Assembly (NCBI RefSeq): GCF_001854885.1
Contig: NZ_MDDV01000010.1
Span: 27,355-91,354 of the forward strand
Length of the DNA: 64,000 nt
Direction: 5' to 3'
From: Ensifer sp. LCM 4579
GTDB lineage: Bacteria; Pseudomonadota; Alphaproteobacteria; Rhizobiales; Rhizobiaceae
Shown in pieces: positions 35,327 through 44,155 of the stretch (its first letter is position 1; every line of letters starts with the position of its first letter). Below the pieces are notes generated by a model. That model was not told the DNA's origin and made no database searches. It saw only the letters and a program-made list of their open reading frames with translations. Both the position numbers and the translations under genes were made by a program.

Positions 35327-36483
35327 CTGTGAAGAAGAAAATCACCGGCGCGCGGATTTTCGACGGCATCGACTGCCACGATGGCGCCGCGCTCCTGATC
35401 GAGGCGGGGCGTGTCAAGACGATCGTCCCCGCAGGGGCTGCCGCCAACGACGCGGAGACGGTCGACGCGCGCGGCCTGCTGCTCGTCCCGGGCTTCATCG
35501 ACCTGCAGGTCAATGGCGGCGGCGGCGCGCTCTTCAACGAGCAGCCGACGCTCGAAGGCATCCGGCGGATCTGTGCCGCCCATGCACGGTTCGGCACGAC
35601 GGCATTGCTGCCGACGCTGATCACCGACACCCGTGCCGTAAGGACCGCAGCGATCGAGGCCGGCCTCGAGGCCAGGGCCGCCGCTGTGCCGGGGTTCCTC
35701 GGGCTGCATCTCGAGGGGCCGCACCTTTCCCTCACTCGCAAGGGCGCGCATGATCCATCACTGATCCGCCCCATGGAACAGCCGGACCTGGACGAGATGC
35801 TGGCCTGCATGAAGGCGCTCGGCTGCCTGATGGTGACGCTTGCCCCGGAAAATGCCACCAAGGAGCAGGTAAAGGCACTGGCCGATGCCGGCGTCGTCGT
35901 CAGCCTTGGCCATACGGATGTGGGTTTCGAGACGGCCTGCGCCTATGCCAGAGCAGGCGCGCGCACCGTGACGCACCTCTTCAATGCCATGAGCGGTCTT
36001 GGCCACCGTGAGCCCGGCGTCGTCGGTGCGGCGCTGGCGACAGGCACGCTTCATGCGGGAATGATCGCCGACGGCTTCCATGTCGATCCGGCGGCGATGG
36101 GCATTGCCATACGCGGCAAGGAGGGGCCGGGGCAGATATTCCTGGTGACCGACGCGATGTCGACGATCGGCACCGAGATGGCGCGCTTTCTCCTGAACGG
36201 GCGCGAGATCCTGCGCAAGGATGGACGGCTGACGCTCGCCGACGGCACGCTTGCCGGCGCCGACATCGACATGCTTTCCTCCGCCCGCTTCGTGCACGAA
36301 AGACTCGGCCTGCCGATGGAGGAAGCGCTCCGCATGGCCTCCGCCTATCCCGCTGACGCCATGGGCATTGCCTCGCATAAGGGCCGCCTCCTGCCCGGCG
36401 CCGACGCCGATTTCGTGCTGCTGACGCCGGAGCTTCAAATGAAGTCCACCTGGATCGGCGGGGAGTGCGTCTATTCCGCCTAG
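35323..36483 (+). CDS. nagA: N-acetylglucosamine-6-phosphate deacetylase
   Basis: The 386-residue amidohydrolase starts with an ATGA overlap. Motifs include PGFIDLQVNGGGG, LHLEGPHLS (metal Glu), SLGHTDV (His), VTHLFNAMSG (His) and VTDAMSTIG (catalytic Asp). The length is normal. It removes acetate from GlcNAc-6-P produced by MurQ or by a kinase, and NagB-II then deaminates the product. It is last in the operon, and its TAG stop coincides with the first bases of an intergenic repeat. Confidence 0.95.
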   Translation: MTVKKKITGARIFDGIDCHDGAALLIEAGRVKTIVPAGAAANDAETVDARGLLLVPGFIDLQVNGGGGALFNEQPTLEGIRRICAAHARFGTTALLPTLITDTRAVRTAAIEAGLEARAAAVPGFLGLHLEGPHLSLTRKGAHDPSLIRPMEQPDLDEMLACMKALGCLMVTLAPENATKEQVKALADAGVVVSLGHTDVGFETACAYARAGARTVTHLFNAMSGLGHREPGVVGAALATGTLHAGMIADGFHVDPAAMGIAIRGKEGPGQIFLVTDAMSTIGTEMARFLLNGREILRKDGRLTLADGTLAGADIDMLSSARFVHERLGLPMEEALRMASAYPADAMGIASHKGRLLPGADADFVLLTPELQMKSTWIGGECVYSA

Positions 36484-36575
36484 AGCATTTTGCAGGCAGG
36501 TGGAACCACTGACGTCGCACAATGCGGCAAAAGCAAACGGACAGGGCGGCGGCGCGAACATATGTGAGCGCGCGC
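36481..36575 (-). repeat. Rhizobial intergenic repeat, copy B (inverted relative of 26875-26953)
   Basis: Begins TAGAGCATTTTGCAGGCAGG and ends with ACATATGTGAGCGC on the plus strand; the reverse complement aligns with copy A. It starts exactly at the nagA stop codon. Confidence 0.75.
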
Positions 36576-36585
36576 TGCTCTGTAG

Positions 36586-36650
36586 CTCCTCGAACCTAAG
36601 CATCGAGCTTTCCGGAAAGCGCGTACGATTTCGGGCCGATGCTATAGCGC
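36586..36650 (+). repeat. RIME-type repeat, 3' partial copy
   Basis: GCATCGAGCTTTCCGGAAAG and TTTCGGGCCGATGC match the right half of RIME. It follows copy B directly and precedes the cutC stop. Confidence 0.6.
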
Positions 36651-37367
36651 GCTCAGCCGTCCCTTCATCGTCCGGACCGTTGCCGCATCCGTGCGGCGGC
36701 GCTCCGGTGGCGCGAAGCCCATCTCGACGATGCGTCTGTTATTAGCCGGCTCACGAACGGAGCAGGATGAATGGACTTCGCTGACCGAAAGCTTCGGCAG
36801 GATTGCGTCGATCGTATCGGGATTGATGCCGGCGCCGGGCATGATCGAGAGCCGACCGGCCGCGAGTTCGACGAGCACCGCCAGTGTGTCGATCGCTTCC
36901 GGCGCGCTTCTTGCTCCGCCCGACGTCAGTATGCGTTCGAAGCCGAGTTCGGCGGCAATCCCGATCGCCTCGGCAAAGTCCGGCACCAGATCGAAAGCCC
37001 GGTGCAGGGTCAAGCCGAGGCCGGCGGCGTGGCCGGTGAGTTTGACCAGCATCCGCTCGTCCAGCCGGCCGTCCGGGCGCGATGCGCCCAGCACCACGCC
37101 CGCAAGCCCCGCCTTGCGCGCCGCATCGATATCGCCGCGCATGATGTCGAGCTCGGCCGGGCTGAAGACGAAATCGCCGGGCCGGGGGCGGATCATCGCA
37201 TAGACCGGCACCGGCGGCGGTTTTGCGCAGGCCATCAGCCCGGCGCTCGGCGTCAGCCCTCCGATGGCAAGCGCCGAACAGAGCTCGATGCGGTCGGCCC
37301 CGCCCTCGAATGCGGCCTTCAATCCCTCCGCGTCGTCGACGCAGACCTCGAGCAGGATGTCCTTCAT
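36642..37367 (-). CDS. cutC: CutC family protein
   Basis: The 241-residue TIM-barrel protein is of normal CutC length, with LEVCVDDAEGLKAAFEGGADRIELC at the N-terminus, the YAMIRPRPGDFVFS motif and LTSGGARSAPEAIDTL. CutC was linked to copper homeostasis in E. coli, but that role is disputed and an enzymatic role is possible. The start overlaps the ROK kinase stop (ATGA). With the ROK kinase and amidase it forms a tight three-gene operon facing nagA, which suggests a sugar or cell-wall connection. Confidence 0.92.
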   Translation of the reverse strand: MKDILLEVCVDDAEGLKAAFEGGADRIELCSALAIGGLTPSAGLMACAKPPPVPVYAMIRPRPGDFVFSPAELDIMRGDIDAARKAGLAGVVLGASRPDGRLDERMLVKLTGHAAGLGLTLHRAFDLVPDFAEAIGIAAELGFERILTSGGARSAPEAIDTLAVLVELAAGRLSIMPGAGINPDTIDAILPKLSVSEVHSSCSVREPANNRRIVEMGFAPPERRRTDAATVRTMKGRLSAL

Positions 37368-38293
37368 GCCCTGGGTCCTCCGTCCAGCTTGTTCCGATCC
37401 AGCCCGAGCAGGGCGGCGCCGATCAGGCCCGGCTCCACCCGGCATTCGCCCCGCACCACCAGAGGCCGATCGAACCGGCGCAGGATCCGGCCGCGCACCG
37501 CCCGGTCGATCTCGCCGATCAGGGCCTCGGAATTCGAAAGGCCGCCGCCGACGGGCACGATCGTCGCGCCGGTGATGTTGATCACCAGGGCCAACGGCGA
37601 ACTGACGAGATCGACATAGACGCCGATCGTGCCGTTCGCTTCGCCGTCGCCTTGCTGCCAGGCTTCGATGACCTCGCGGCTGGCCGATTGCCTACCGTGG
37701 AGGGTCGCATGCAGCCTTTCCAGTCCGCGCGCGCCGCCGACGGTGTCGATGCAGCCGCGCTGGCCGCAGCCGCAATCGAAGGCCGGTATGGCAGCGGGCG
37801 GGTTGCCGGCCTGGTGGGCGGCAACCGGCCCGTGGCCCCATTCGCCGGCAAAGCCGCCATCGGCATTGATCAGTCTGCCGTCGACCACCAGCCCGCCGCC
37901 GACACCGGTGCCGAGGATTGCGCCGAAGACGATGCGGTGGCCGCGTCCGGCGCCGAGTCCGGCTTCGGCAAGTGTAAAGCAATCGGCGTCATTGGCGATC
38001 ACCACGGGCAGATGCAGCGCCGCCTCGAGTTCGGCCGCAAGCGCGCGCCCGTCGATGCAGGGAATATTGGCGCATTTGATCCGTTGCGTTTCGGGGTCGA
38101 TGACGCCGGTGATCGAGATCGCCAGGCGGTCCGGCAGGCCGCCCGCTTCATCGATCACCGCCTCCAGCGTCCGGACGAAACGGCGGAAGTCGGTAAGCGG
38201 CGTCTGGCGCCGCGGCAGCGGAAATATGCGGTCCGGCGAATGGGTGATGGCGCCCTTGATCGCCGAACCGCCGATGTCGAAAGAGATGATCAT
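37364..38293 (-). CDS. ROK-family sugar kinase
   Basis: The 309-residue product starts at ATG 38293, overlapping the amidase stop. N-terminal phosphate-binding motif: SFDIGGSAIKGA. The ROK zinc motif is CGCGQRGCIDTVGG near residue 165, and GAILGTGVGGGLVVDG precedes it. There is no helix-turn-helix, so it is an enzyme rather than a NagC-type repressor. It is likely an N-acetylglucosamine or related hexosamine kinase, a second kinase for the neighbouring nag pathway. The exact sugar is inferred. Confidence 0.88.
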   Translation of the reverse strand: MIISFDIGGSAIKGAITHSPDRIFPLPRRQTPLTDFRRFVRTLEAVIDEAGGLPDRLAISITGVIDPETQRIKCANIPCIDGRALAAELEAALHLPVVIANDADCFTLAEAGLGAGRGHRIVFGAILGTGVGGGLVVDGRLINADGGFAGEWGHGPVAAHQAGNPPAAIPAFDCGCGQRGCIDTVGGARGLERLHATLHGRQSASREVIEAWQQGDGEANGTIGVYVDLVSSPLALVINITGATIVPVGGGLSNSEALIGEIDRAVRGRILRRFDRPLVVRGECRVEPGLIGAALLGLDRNKLDGGPRA

Positions 38294-39651
38294 GCCTCGC
38301 CCCGGATCGGCGCCTCGAGCGCAAGCGCGGCGGAAAGCAGACGATCGTCCTGGTGATGCGGCGCCGACAGGAGAAAGCCGACCGGCATGCCGGCCGCGCC
38401 CGTTCCGCACGGGATGGAGATGCCGCAGAAATCGAGAAAATTGCCGATCAGCGTGTTGCGCAGCGTGCGGGCATTGGTCTTGAAGAAGAGCTCGTCATCG
38501 CCGAGAAGAGGCGCGAGCGGCGGCGCCACATGCGGCAGGGTCGGATGTGCGATCAGCTCGCCGGCATACAGCCTCTCCGCCGTTTCATGGATCAGCCGCT
38601 CGCGTGCCTCGACGAGGGCGATGTAGTCGCTGGCGCTGATCTTCTCGCCGAGGCGGACCCGTGTAACGACTCGGGGGTCCATCCGGGCGGCATCGGGGCT
38701 GGCGAGGCGCTCGCGATGCAGCGCATAGGCTTCCGCATTCACCAGCGCGCCGTGACGCCTCATCAGGTCGAAGATCGCGGCGAAGCTCGGGAAGGGCTGG
38801 CGCCGGACCCGGACACCAGCGGTCTCCACCCTCTTGATCGCCGCCTCGAAGGCAGTCACGACCTCCGCTTCGGCCTCGTCGAAAACGATGGTTTCGGGAA
38901 TGACGAGCGAAAGCTCGGCAGGCTCGGCGCGGCGGACCACCGGTGCGGTGAGGCTGTGCATGGCCGCATCCGCCCAGACGGCGTCCTGGACGGTCAGGCA
39001 CAGGGGACCGAGCGAATCGAGACTTCCGGCGAGCGGAAAGACGCCCCTCATCGCATATCGCCCGCGCGTCGCCTTGTAGCCGACGACACCGGTCATCGCT
39101 GCCGGAATGCGTACCGAACCGCCGGTATCGGTGCCGATGGCGAGCGGTACGAGGCCGGCGGCGACTGCCGCCGCCGAACCGGAGGAGGAACCGCCGGGAA
39201 TGCGATGGACATCGCGCGATGCGGGGTTGCGCGGCGTGCCGTGATGCGGATTGACGCCGAGACCGGAGAAGGCGAACTCGTTCATGCCGGTGCGCCCGAC
39301 GCTGACCATGCCGGCGCCGCTCAAGGCCGCCACGACCGCCGCATCGGCCGCCGCCTTCGGCTGGTCCTTGAGCACGACGGAACCGGCGGTCGTCACGCTG
39401 CCGGCCATGTCGAAGAGGTCTTTCCAGGCGACGGGAAGGCCATCGAGCAGGCCCAGCGAACGACCGGTCCTGATGCGCTCGGAGGCCGCCTTCGCTTCCC
39501 GTTCCGCCCGCTCGCGCGTCACCTCCAGGAAGACGGCCTGGTCGTCGTGGCCCTCGATCCGGGCAAGTGTCTCCTCTGTGAGCGTGACGGGATCCACCTC
39601 GCCGGATTGCACAAGAACGGCGAGGCTCGCGAGCGTCTTTTTGCTGGTCAT
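38290..39651 (-). CDS. Amidase-signature-family hydrolase
   Basis: The 453-residue product has the amidase signature Ser-Ser-Lys triad: Lys77 in GLPVAWKDLFD, Ser155 in the GGSSSGSAAA loop and nucleophile Ser179 in GTDTGGSVRIPA. It is not GatA-like in context. First gene of the amidase-ROK-cutC operon, all joined by 4-bp overlaps. A substrate such as an N-acyl amino sugar or peptide amide is possible but not shown. Confidence 0.9.
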   Translation of the reverse strand: MTSKKTLASLAVLVQSGEVDPVTLTEETLARIEGHDDQAVFLEVTRERAEREAKAASERIRTGRSLGLLDGLPVAWKDLFDMAGSVTTAGSVVLKDQPKAAADAAVVAALSGAGMVSVGRTGMNEFAFSGLGVNPHHGTPRNPASRDVHRIPGGSSSGSAAAVAAGLVPLAIGTDTGGSVRIPAAMTGVVGYKATRGRYAMRGVFPLAGSLDSLGPLCLTVQDAVWADAAMHSLTAPVVRRAEPAELSLVIPETIVFDEAEAEVVTAFEAAIKRVETAGVRVRRQPFPSFAAIFDLMRRHGALVNAEAYALHRERLASPDAARMDPRVVTRVRLGEKISASDYIALVEARERLIHETAERLYAGELIAHPTLPHVAPPLAPLLGDDELFFKTNARTLRNTLIGNFLDFCGISIPCGTGAAGMPVGFLLSAPHHQDDRLLSAALALEAPIRGEA

Positions 39652-39857
39652 GGTCTCTCCTTACTCTCCTTCGTCCGGGCGCCGGGCTGCACTCAAGCCT
39701 GCTCAAGCGGCGCCGGTCTCTCTGCCCTAACATATCGCCACCCATTGCGTTTGCCAGCGCCTGCTCGCCGTTGAAGCTGTCGATTGTCGAAGCGTCTTGC
39801 CGCGCCGTTCGCCTTTGCCTACATGGCGTTCGACTCATCGCCTCAAGGAGACCTGTC

Positions 39858-40595
39858 ATGATTCTGGATGCGGCGCGGCTTGCCTTCGCCAATCTCTTTG
39901 CGGCCGAGACCCGCGCGGTTTTTTGGAAGGTCATAGGGCTCACGCTTCTGGCACTCGTCGCGCTCTGGTTCGCGCTACGCGAGCTGTTCGTCTGGCTTGC
40001 CTTGCCGTGGATCGACACGCTGTTGCCCGGAACGCCCGAATGGGCGGGATGGCTTACCTTTATCGTCGGCATTTTCGCCAGCCTCGGCCTCGCCTTGGGG
40101 CTGGCGCTGCTGCTCGCCCCGGTGACGGCGATGATTGCCGGCTTCTTCCTCGACGACGTTGCCGAGGTGGTCGAGAAGCGCGACTATCCGGGCGAAGCCC
40201 CGGGAGCGCCGCTGCCGCTTTCCGAAGCGATCGTAAGTTCGGCAAAGTTCCTGGGAGTCGTCATCCTCGGCAATATGGTCGCATTGTTCCTCCTGCTGGT
40301 GCCGGGCATCAATCTCATCGCCTTTTTTGTCGTCAACGGCTACCTGCTCGGCCGGGAATTCTTCGAGTTCGCCGCCATGCGGCACCGCGTGCCGGACGAG
40401 GCGCGGCTCTTCCGCAGGAAGCACCGCGCTACGGTGTTCCTCGCGGGCCTCATCCTTGCGGCGTTCCTGGCCGTGCCCGTGCTGAACCTGCTGACGCCGC
40501 TCTTTGCCGCCGGCATGATGGTGCATCTGCATAAGATGATCTCGGCCCGCGACCCGGGCTTCTCGGTCGCCCGCGCATCGGCCCGAAAATCGTAA
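39858..40595 (+). CDS. CysZ/EI24-family membrane protein
   Basis: ATG 39858 follows AAGGAGACCTG, giving 245 residues with about four to five membrane helices (residues 20-45, 65-105, 140-165, 205-230). The layout and motifs (TAMIAGFFLDDVAEVVEKRDYPG; VNGYLLGREFFEF) match the CysZ-like sulfate transporter family. No cys genes are nearby, so sulfate transport is only a family-level guess. The last codons (ASARKS, then TAA) lie inside a degenerate inverted RIME repeat, which may have altered the C-terminus. Confidence 0.85.
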   Translation: MILDAARLAFANLFAAETRAVFWKVIGLTLLALVALWFALRELFVWLALPWIDTLLPGTPEWAGWLTFIVGIFASLGLALGLALLLAPVTAMIAGFFLDDVAEVVEKRDYPGEAPGAPLPLSEAIVSSAKFLGVVILGNMVALFLLLVPGINLIAFFVVNGYLLGREFFEFAAMRHRVPDEARLFRRKHRATVFLAGLILAAFLAVPVLNLLTPLFAAGMMVHLHKMISARDPGFSVARASARKS

Positions 40596-40640
40596 CCGCT
40601 TATCGGCTCGATGCGCAGATTCACAGACGCGCGCCGCTGT
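40572..40640 (-). repeat. RIME-type repeat, inverted and internally deleted
   Basis: CGCATCGGCCCGAAAATCG, then CTCGATGCGCAGATTC and a shortened GACGCGCGCCGCTG. It is the reverse complement of RIME with the central AAAGGTCGC part missing. It overlaps the end of the CysZ-like gene. Confidence 0.7.
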
Positions 40641-40734
40641 GGCCGTGTCGCGGCCGGAATGCGGGGATGATTGCTTGACGCCGCGAGCGACCCGAGGCTC
40701 GCGCCGGTTTCGAAATGGAAGAGGGAGAACCCGC

Positions 40735-40944
40735 ATGAGCGAGGCAGACGACCGGATCACCCGGTTGGAGGAAACGGTGGCCCACCAGGCCAAGACGATC
40801 GAGGAGCTCTCGGATCAATTGGCCGAGCAATGGAAGGTGGTGGAGCAGACGCGGGCCAAGCTTGACCGGCTGACCGAGCGGTTTCTGACGCTCGAGGAGC
40901 AGGCGCAGGAGGCGATCCCGGTTGCACGGCCGCCGCATTATTGA
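40735..40944 (+). CDS. slyX: SlyX family protein
   Basis: The 69-residue product starts at ATG 40735 behind GAGGGAGAAC. The first 60 residues form a single heptad-like coiled coil (RITRLEETVAHQAKTIEELS) and the end is the typical Pro-rich PPHY. Length and layout match SlyX. Its function is not established. A strong hairpin that can serve as terminator for both strands follows at 40987-41016. Confidence 0.92.
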   Translation: MSEADDRITRLEETVAHQAKTIEELSDQLAEQWKVVEQTRAKLDRLTERFLTLEEQAQEAIPVARPPHY

Positions 40945-40986
40945 TGTGCGCAATGCTGCAACGCAAAGGTCGCTTTGGGCAGCAAA

Positions 40987-41016
40987 CAGCCGCCGGCTCG
41001 CGAGAGCCGACGGCTG
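40987..41016. terminator. Bidirectional terminator-like hairpin
   Basis: CAGCCGCCGGCTC and GAGCCGACGGCTG form a 13-bp stem with one mismatch and a GCGA loop, between the convergent slyX and BMP genes. T-runs are weak on both sides. Confidence 0.6.
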
Positions 41017-41070
41017 TAGTGACCGTTTCAGCGCCGTCGTCCTTCAGGACGGGCCGGTGCGCGGAGGTGA

Positions 41071-42063
41071 TCAGTAGGGGCAGGACTCGTCCGTCATGTA
41101 GTCGTGCACCTCGAGATTGCCGGCAATGATTTCGGCCTTCACCTTTTCGACCGCTTCGAGCATTTCCGGCGAGATCAGCGCCTCGTTGTTCTCGTCGAGA
41201 GCATAGCCGACGCCGTCTTCCTTCAGACCGAGATTGGAGACGCCGAATTCGAACTTGTCGTCCTTGGCGGCCGTGAAGGCGTCGTAGACGGCGACGTCGA
41301 CGCGCTTCAGCATCGAGGTCAGCACCTTGCCCGGCTGCAGCATGTTCTGGTTGGAATCGACGCCGATGCCGAGCTTGCCCGCGTCCGCTGCCGCCTGCAG
41401 AACGCCGACACCGGTGCCGCCGGCGGCGTGATAGATCACATCCGCGCCCTGGTCGATCTGCGACTTGGTGATTTCGCCGCCCTTGACCGGGTCGTTCCAC
41501 GCATCCGGCGTCGTGCCCGTATAGGCTTCGAGCACCTTCACGCCCTCACCCGTCGATTTGGCGCCGCCGACATAGCCGCAGGCGAATTTGTGGATCAGCG
41601 GGATATCCATGCCGCCGACGAAACCGACCGTCTTCGTCTTGGAGGCGAGACCGGCGAGCACGCCGACGAGATAGGAGCCTTCCTGCTCCTTGAAGACGAT
41701 GGATTTGACGTTCGGCTTGTCGACCACCATGTCGATGATGGCGAACTTGGTGTCCGGGTATTCCGGCGCGATCTTCTCGAGCGATGCCGCCCAGTTGAAG
41801 CCGGCCATGACGATCGGGCTGTTGCCGTCGCTGGCGAAACGGCGCAGCGCCTGCTCGCGCTGGGCATCATTGGCGATTTCGAATTCGCGATATTCGACGC
41901 CCGTTTCGGCCTTGAACTTTTCGGCGCCGTTGAACGCGGCCTCGTTGAAGGATTTGTCGAATTTACCGCCAAGATCGTAAATGATCGCCGGCTTGATGTC
42001 CGCGGCCAGCGCCGTCGCGGACATCATCGAGAAAGCAAAGAGACCGAGAATGGTTTTTTTCAT
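41071..42063 (-). CDS. BMP-family ABC transporter substrate-binding protein
   Basis: The 330-residue product starts at ATG 42063. A signal peptide ends near ATALAAD; there is no lipobox Cys, so it is periplasmic rather than a lipoprotein. The BMP/PnrA fold shows [48 protein letters not shown] and a GVDSNQN hinge. Family members bind nucleosides or related compounds. No ABC permease or ATPase is next to it here, so its transporter partner lies elsewhere. The 190-bp upstream region is AT-rich (TTTTTTACC, AAAAATTTCG). Confidence 0.92.
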   Translation of the reverse strand: MKKTILGLFAFSMMSATALAADIKPAIIYDLGGKFDKSFNEAAFNGAEKFKAETGVEYREFEIANDAQREQALRRFASDGNSPIVMAGFNWAASLEKIAPEYPDTKFAIIDMVVDKPNVKSIVFKEQEGSYLVGVLAGLASKTKTVGFVGGMDIPLIHKFACGYVGGAKSTGEGVKVLEAYTGTTPDAWNDPVKGGEITKSQIDQGADVIYHAAGGTGVGVLQAAADAGKLGIGVDSNQNMLQPGKVLTSMLKRVDVAVYDAFTAAKDDKFEFGVSNLGLKEDGVGYALDENNEALISPEMLEAVEKVKAEIIAGNLEVHDYMTDESCPY

Positions 42064-42253
42064 CTTGCAGCCCTGTCGTCGTAATTGAATGTTTTCGGGT
42101 TTTCCGGCGGCATCGGAAGCCTCGCCGCGGAACCCGCCCCTCTTCTGTTTAAGGCTTGGGTGGCGGCATCCTTGCACGGCTTCGGCAAAAAAACACTCGA
42201 AATTTTTCGGATGGTAAAAAAGCCAGGCGCGGCGCTGCAGGACAATGTCCGCT

Positions 42254-42904
42254 TCAGCCGATGGGGCAGTTGACGCCGGTGCCGCGCAATCCGCAATAGC
42301 CGTCCGGGTTTTTGGCGAGATACTGCTGGTGGTAGTCTTCGGCGAAATAGAATGGTCCGGCCATCCCGATCTCGGTGGTGATCTCGTGCCCGTGGCCGGA
42401 GGACTTCAAGGCCTTCCGGTAAATGTTTCGGGCGGCATTCGCCTCGGCGAGCTGCTCTTCGTCATGGACATGGACGGCCGAGCGATAGGTCGTGCCGATG
42501 TCGTTGCCCTGCCGCATGCCCTGGGTCGGGTCATGCTCTTCGAAGAAGGTCTTGAGCAGCCGGGCGAAGGAGACCTTCTCGGGATCGTAGACGACCAGCA
42601 CCACCTCGGCATGGCCCGTCAGCCCGGTCGTCGTCTCCTGATGGGTCGGGTTCGGCGTCAGCCCGCCGGAATAGCCGACGGCGGTCACGTGGACGCCGGG
42701 CGTCCTCCAGAAGAGCCGCTCGGCGCCCCAGAAGCAGCCCATGCCGAAGAGCACCGTTTTCATCCCTTCCGGATAGGGGCCCTTGAGCGGCCGCCCGGAG
42801 ACGAAATGCGTCTCGGCGGTGGGGATCTCCTGGCTGCGTCCGGGCAGCGCGGTCTCGGCATCCGGCAGGAGGGTCTTCTTGTTGAACATGTCGATCAGAA
42901 ACAT
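42254..42904 (-). CDS. msrA: Peptide methionine sulfoxide reductase MsrA
   Basis: ATG 42904 follows AAAGGAGCACC and gives 216 residues. The catalytic motif [10 protein letters not shown] has Cys57. Further family motifs are [47 protein letters not shown] and a resolving-Cys region [16 protein letters not shown] at the C-terminus. It reduces S-methionine sulfoxide in proteins. There is no signal peptide, so it is cytoplasmic. Confidence 0.97.
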   Translation of the reverse strand: MFLIDMFNKKTLLPDAETALPGRSQEIPTAETHFVSGRPLKGPYPEGMKTVLFGMGCFWGAERLFWRTPGVHVTAVGYSGGLTPNPTHQETTTGLTGHAEVVLVVYDPEKVSFARLLKTFFEEHDPTQGMRQGNDIGTTYRSAVHVHDEEQLAEANAARNIYRKALKSSGHGHEITTEIGMAGPFYFAEDYHQQYLAKNPDGYCGLRGTGVNCPIG

Positions 42905-42975
42905 CTCGGTGCTCCTTTCATGCGCCGTAGGCACTCAGGAAACATGCGGATCGGAATAGGGCAGGCCGATTGCCC

Positions 42976-43293
42976 TCAGGCGGCAAAGCGCCCCGCCGCC
43001 GGCTTTTTCCGGTAGCCCGCCATCCAGAAGAGCAGGGCGATGACAAGAAACACGGCAAATGCCGGCTGCATGAACAGCCAATGCAGAGCGGCGAGCCAGA
43101 TTGCCGGCCCGGAATCGGTCCGCTGCAGCGATTGCACCCAGTCGAGCGCTTCCGGCCCGAGCACCTCAATGCCCTCTCCAAGCGGCGTCATCACCGGCGC
43201 GGAGGCCGCCACCGACTGGATCGAGTCGATCGTTCCCGCGAGCACGGCAACCGTCAGCGCAAGAAAGCTTGCAAAGCGCAGCAAGAACCGCAT
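42976..43293 (-). CDS. Small membrane protein of unknown function
   Basis: The 105-residue product has a strong GGAGG site 5 bp upstream of ATG 43293. Residues 1-25 are a signal-anchor or signal peptide (LRFASFLALTVAVLAGTI), and residues 68-92 form a membrane helix (WLFMQPAFAVFLVIALLFWM) followed by a basic tail GYRKKPAAGRF. The middle part is soluble, probably periplasmic. I do not recognise a named family. It lies between msrA and the tRNA gene and may be co-transcribed with msrA. Confidence 0.8.
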   Translation of the reverse strand: MRFLLRFASFLALTVAVLAGTIDSIQSVAASAPVMTPLGEGIEVLGPEALDWVQSLQRTDSGPAIWLAALHWLFMQPAFAVFLVIALLFWMAGYRKKPAAGRFAA

Positions 43294-43447
43294 CCGTCCT
43301 CCTTTGACGCCTGGCGCGCGCGAAAGACTATTTCGTGAGTTCTGGGCATCGGCATCTGCATCAAGAGATAGGCCTGCCGCCGAATGAGCGCAATGGCCGG
43401 CAGCGCACGCGCGCGTAACGTGCTGTCAATATTCTGTCAGAAACCAG

Positions 43448-43475
43448 TTGATCCCGTCCGCATCATCGGTATATA
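43448..43475 (+). promoter_or_regulatory. Promoter of the tRNA-Ser gene
   Basis: TTGATC (43448-43453), a 16-bp spacer and TATATA (43470-43475), about 63 bp before the mature tRNA. It is a good sigma-70 match. Confidence 0.65.
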
Positions 43476-43538
43476 TCGCGCCCGTCCGCCGGTATTCGCC
43501 GGCGCACCAGCCGGATTGACCAACGGCTGCAGACGGAT

Positions 43539-43628
43539 GGACAGGTGGCCGAGTGGTTGAAGGCGCACGCCTGGAACGCGTGTATACGTGAAAGCGTATC
43601 GAGGGTTCGAATCCCTCTCTGTCCGCCA
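43539..43628 (+). tRNA. tRNA-Ser (anticodon GGA)
   Basis: A 90-nt class II tRNA including an encoded CCA. Acceptor strand GGACAGG pairs with TCTGTCC. D-arm region: TGGCCGAGTGGTTGAAGG. Anticodon stem CACGC/GCGTG encloses CTGGAAC with anticodon GGA. A long variable arm (TATACGTGAAAGCGTATC) and the T-arm GAGGGTTCGAATCCCTC follow. The discriminator base is G. Confidence 0.97.
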
Positions 43629-43744
43629 TCAAACTCTAGCGTGATACGGCGTAGCGCCGGTGGCCGTGGCGGATCGGTGTGTTCTAAGCCGCTGCCTGGG
43701 GGAGCGCCTTTCCAGGAAATCATCGCCCGAGCGCGGAGTCGTCG

Positions 43745-44155
43745 ATGACCGAGACCGTTACGGTCAAGCAGGAGATCATAGAGAAGATCGCAGCGGCCGG
43801 GCTTCGCCTGCGGTTTGACAAGGTGGCTCTGCGGCTCATCGACAGCTTGCAATCTGCCCTGGCCGAGATCGTACCAGAAGACCAAACCTTAATCATTACC
43901 CTCACCGCTCCAATAAGACTTCCCGCAAAGACGGCGATTGCAATAGAAGATCTGGTGCGCGACGGTCCGCCTGATAGCGAGGTGCGAAACACAATTCACG
44001 GCAACCATATTCGGCTTTGCCGCGTTGCGGGTGTCTCGGCGGACATGCCGAGGGTTGTCGGGTTCGTGCACAATCCCGATTCAGACGCCAGTCTTATCCT
44101 GACCTTGGCTGAGGCGCGGCTGCTCGGGCGGAATCCGTTCAGTCCCGAGGCCTGA
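43745..44155 (+). CDS. Hypothetical protein next to tRNA-Ser
   Basis: The 136-residue product is not recognised. It has a predicted amphipathic N-terminal helix, a beta-rich middle part ([23 protein letters not shown]) and no membrane segment or signal peptide. The ribosome site is weak. Codon use differs from the neighbours, with ATA, TTA, CCA and AGA codons and a visibly lower GC content. Together with its position after a tRNA gene and before a decayed gene, this suggests acquisition by transfer. Confidence 0.6.
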   Translation: MTETVTVKQEIIEKIAAAGLRLRFDKVALRLIDSLQSALAEIVPEDQTLIITLTAPIRLPAKTAIAIEDLVRDGPPDSEVRNTIHGNHIRLCRVAGVSADMPRVVGFVHNPDSDASLILTLAEARLLGRNPFSPEA

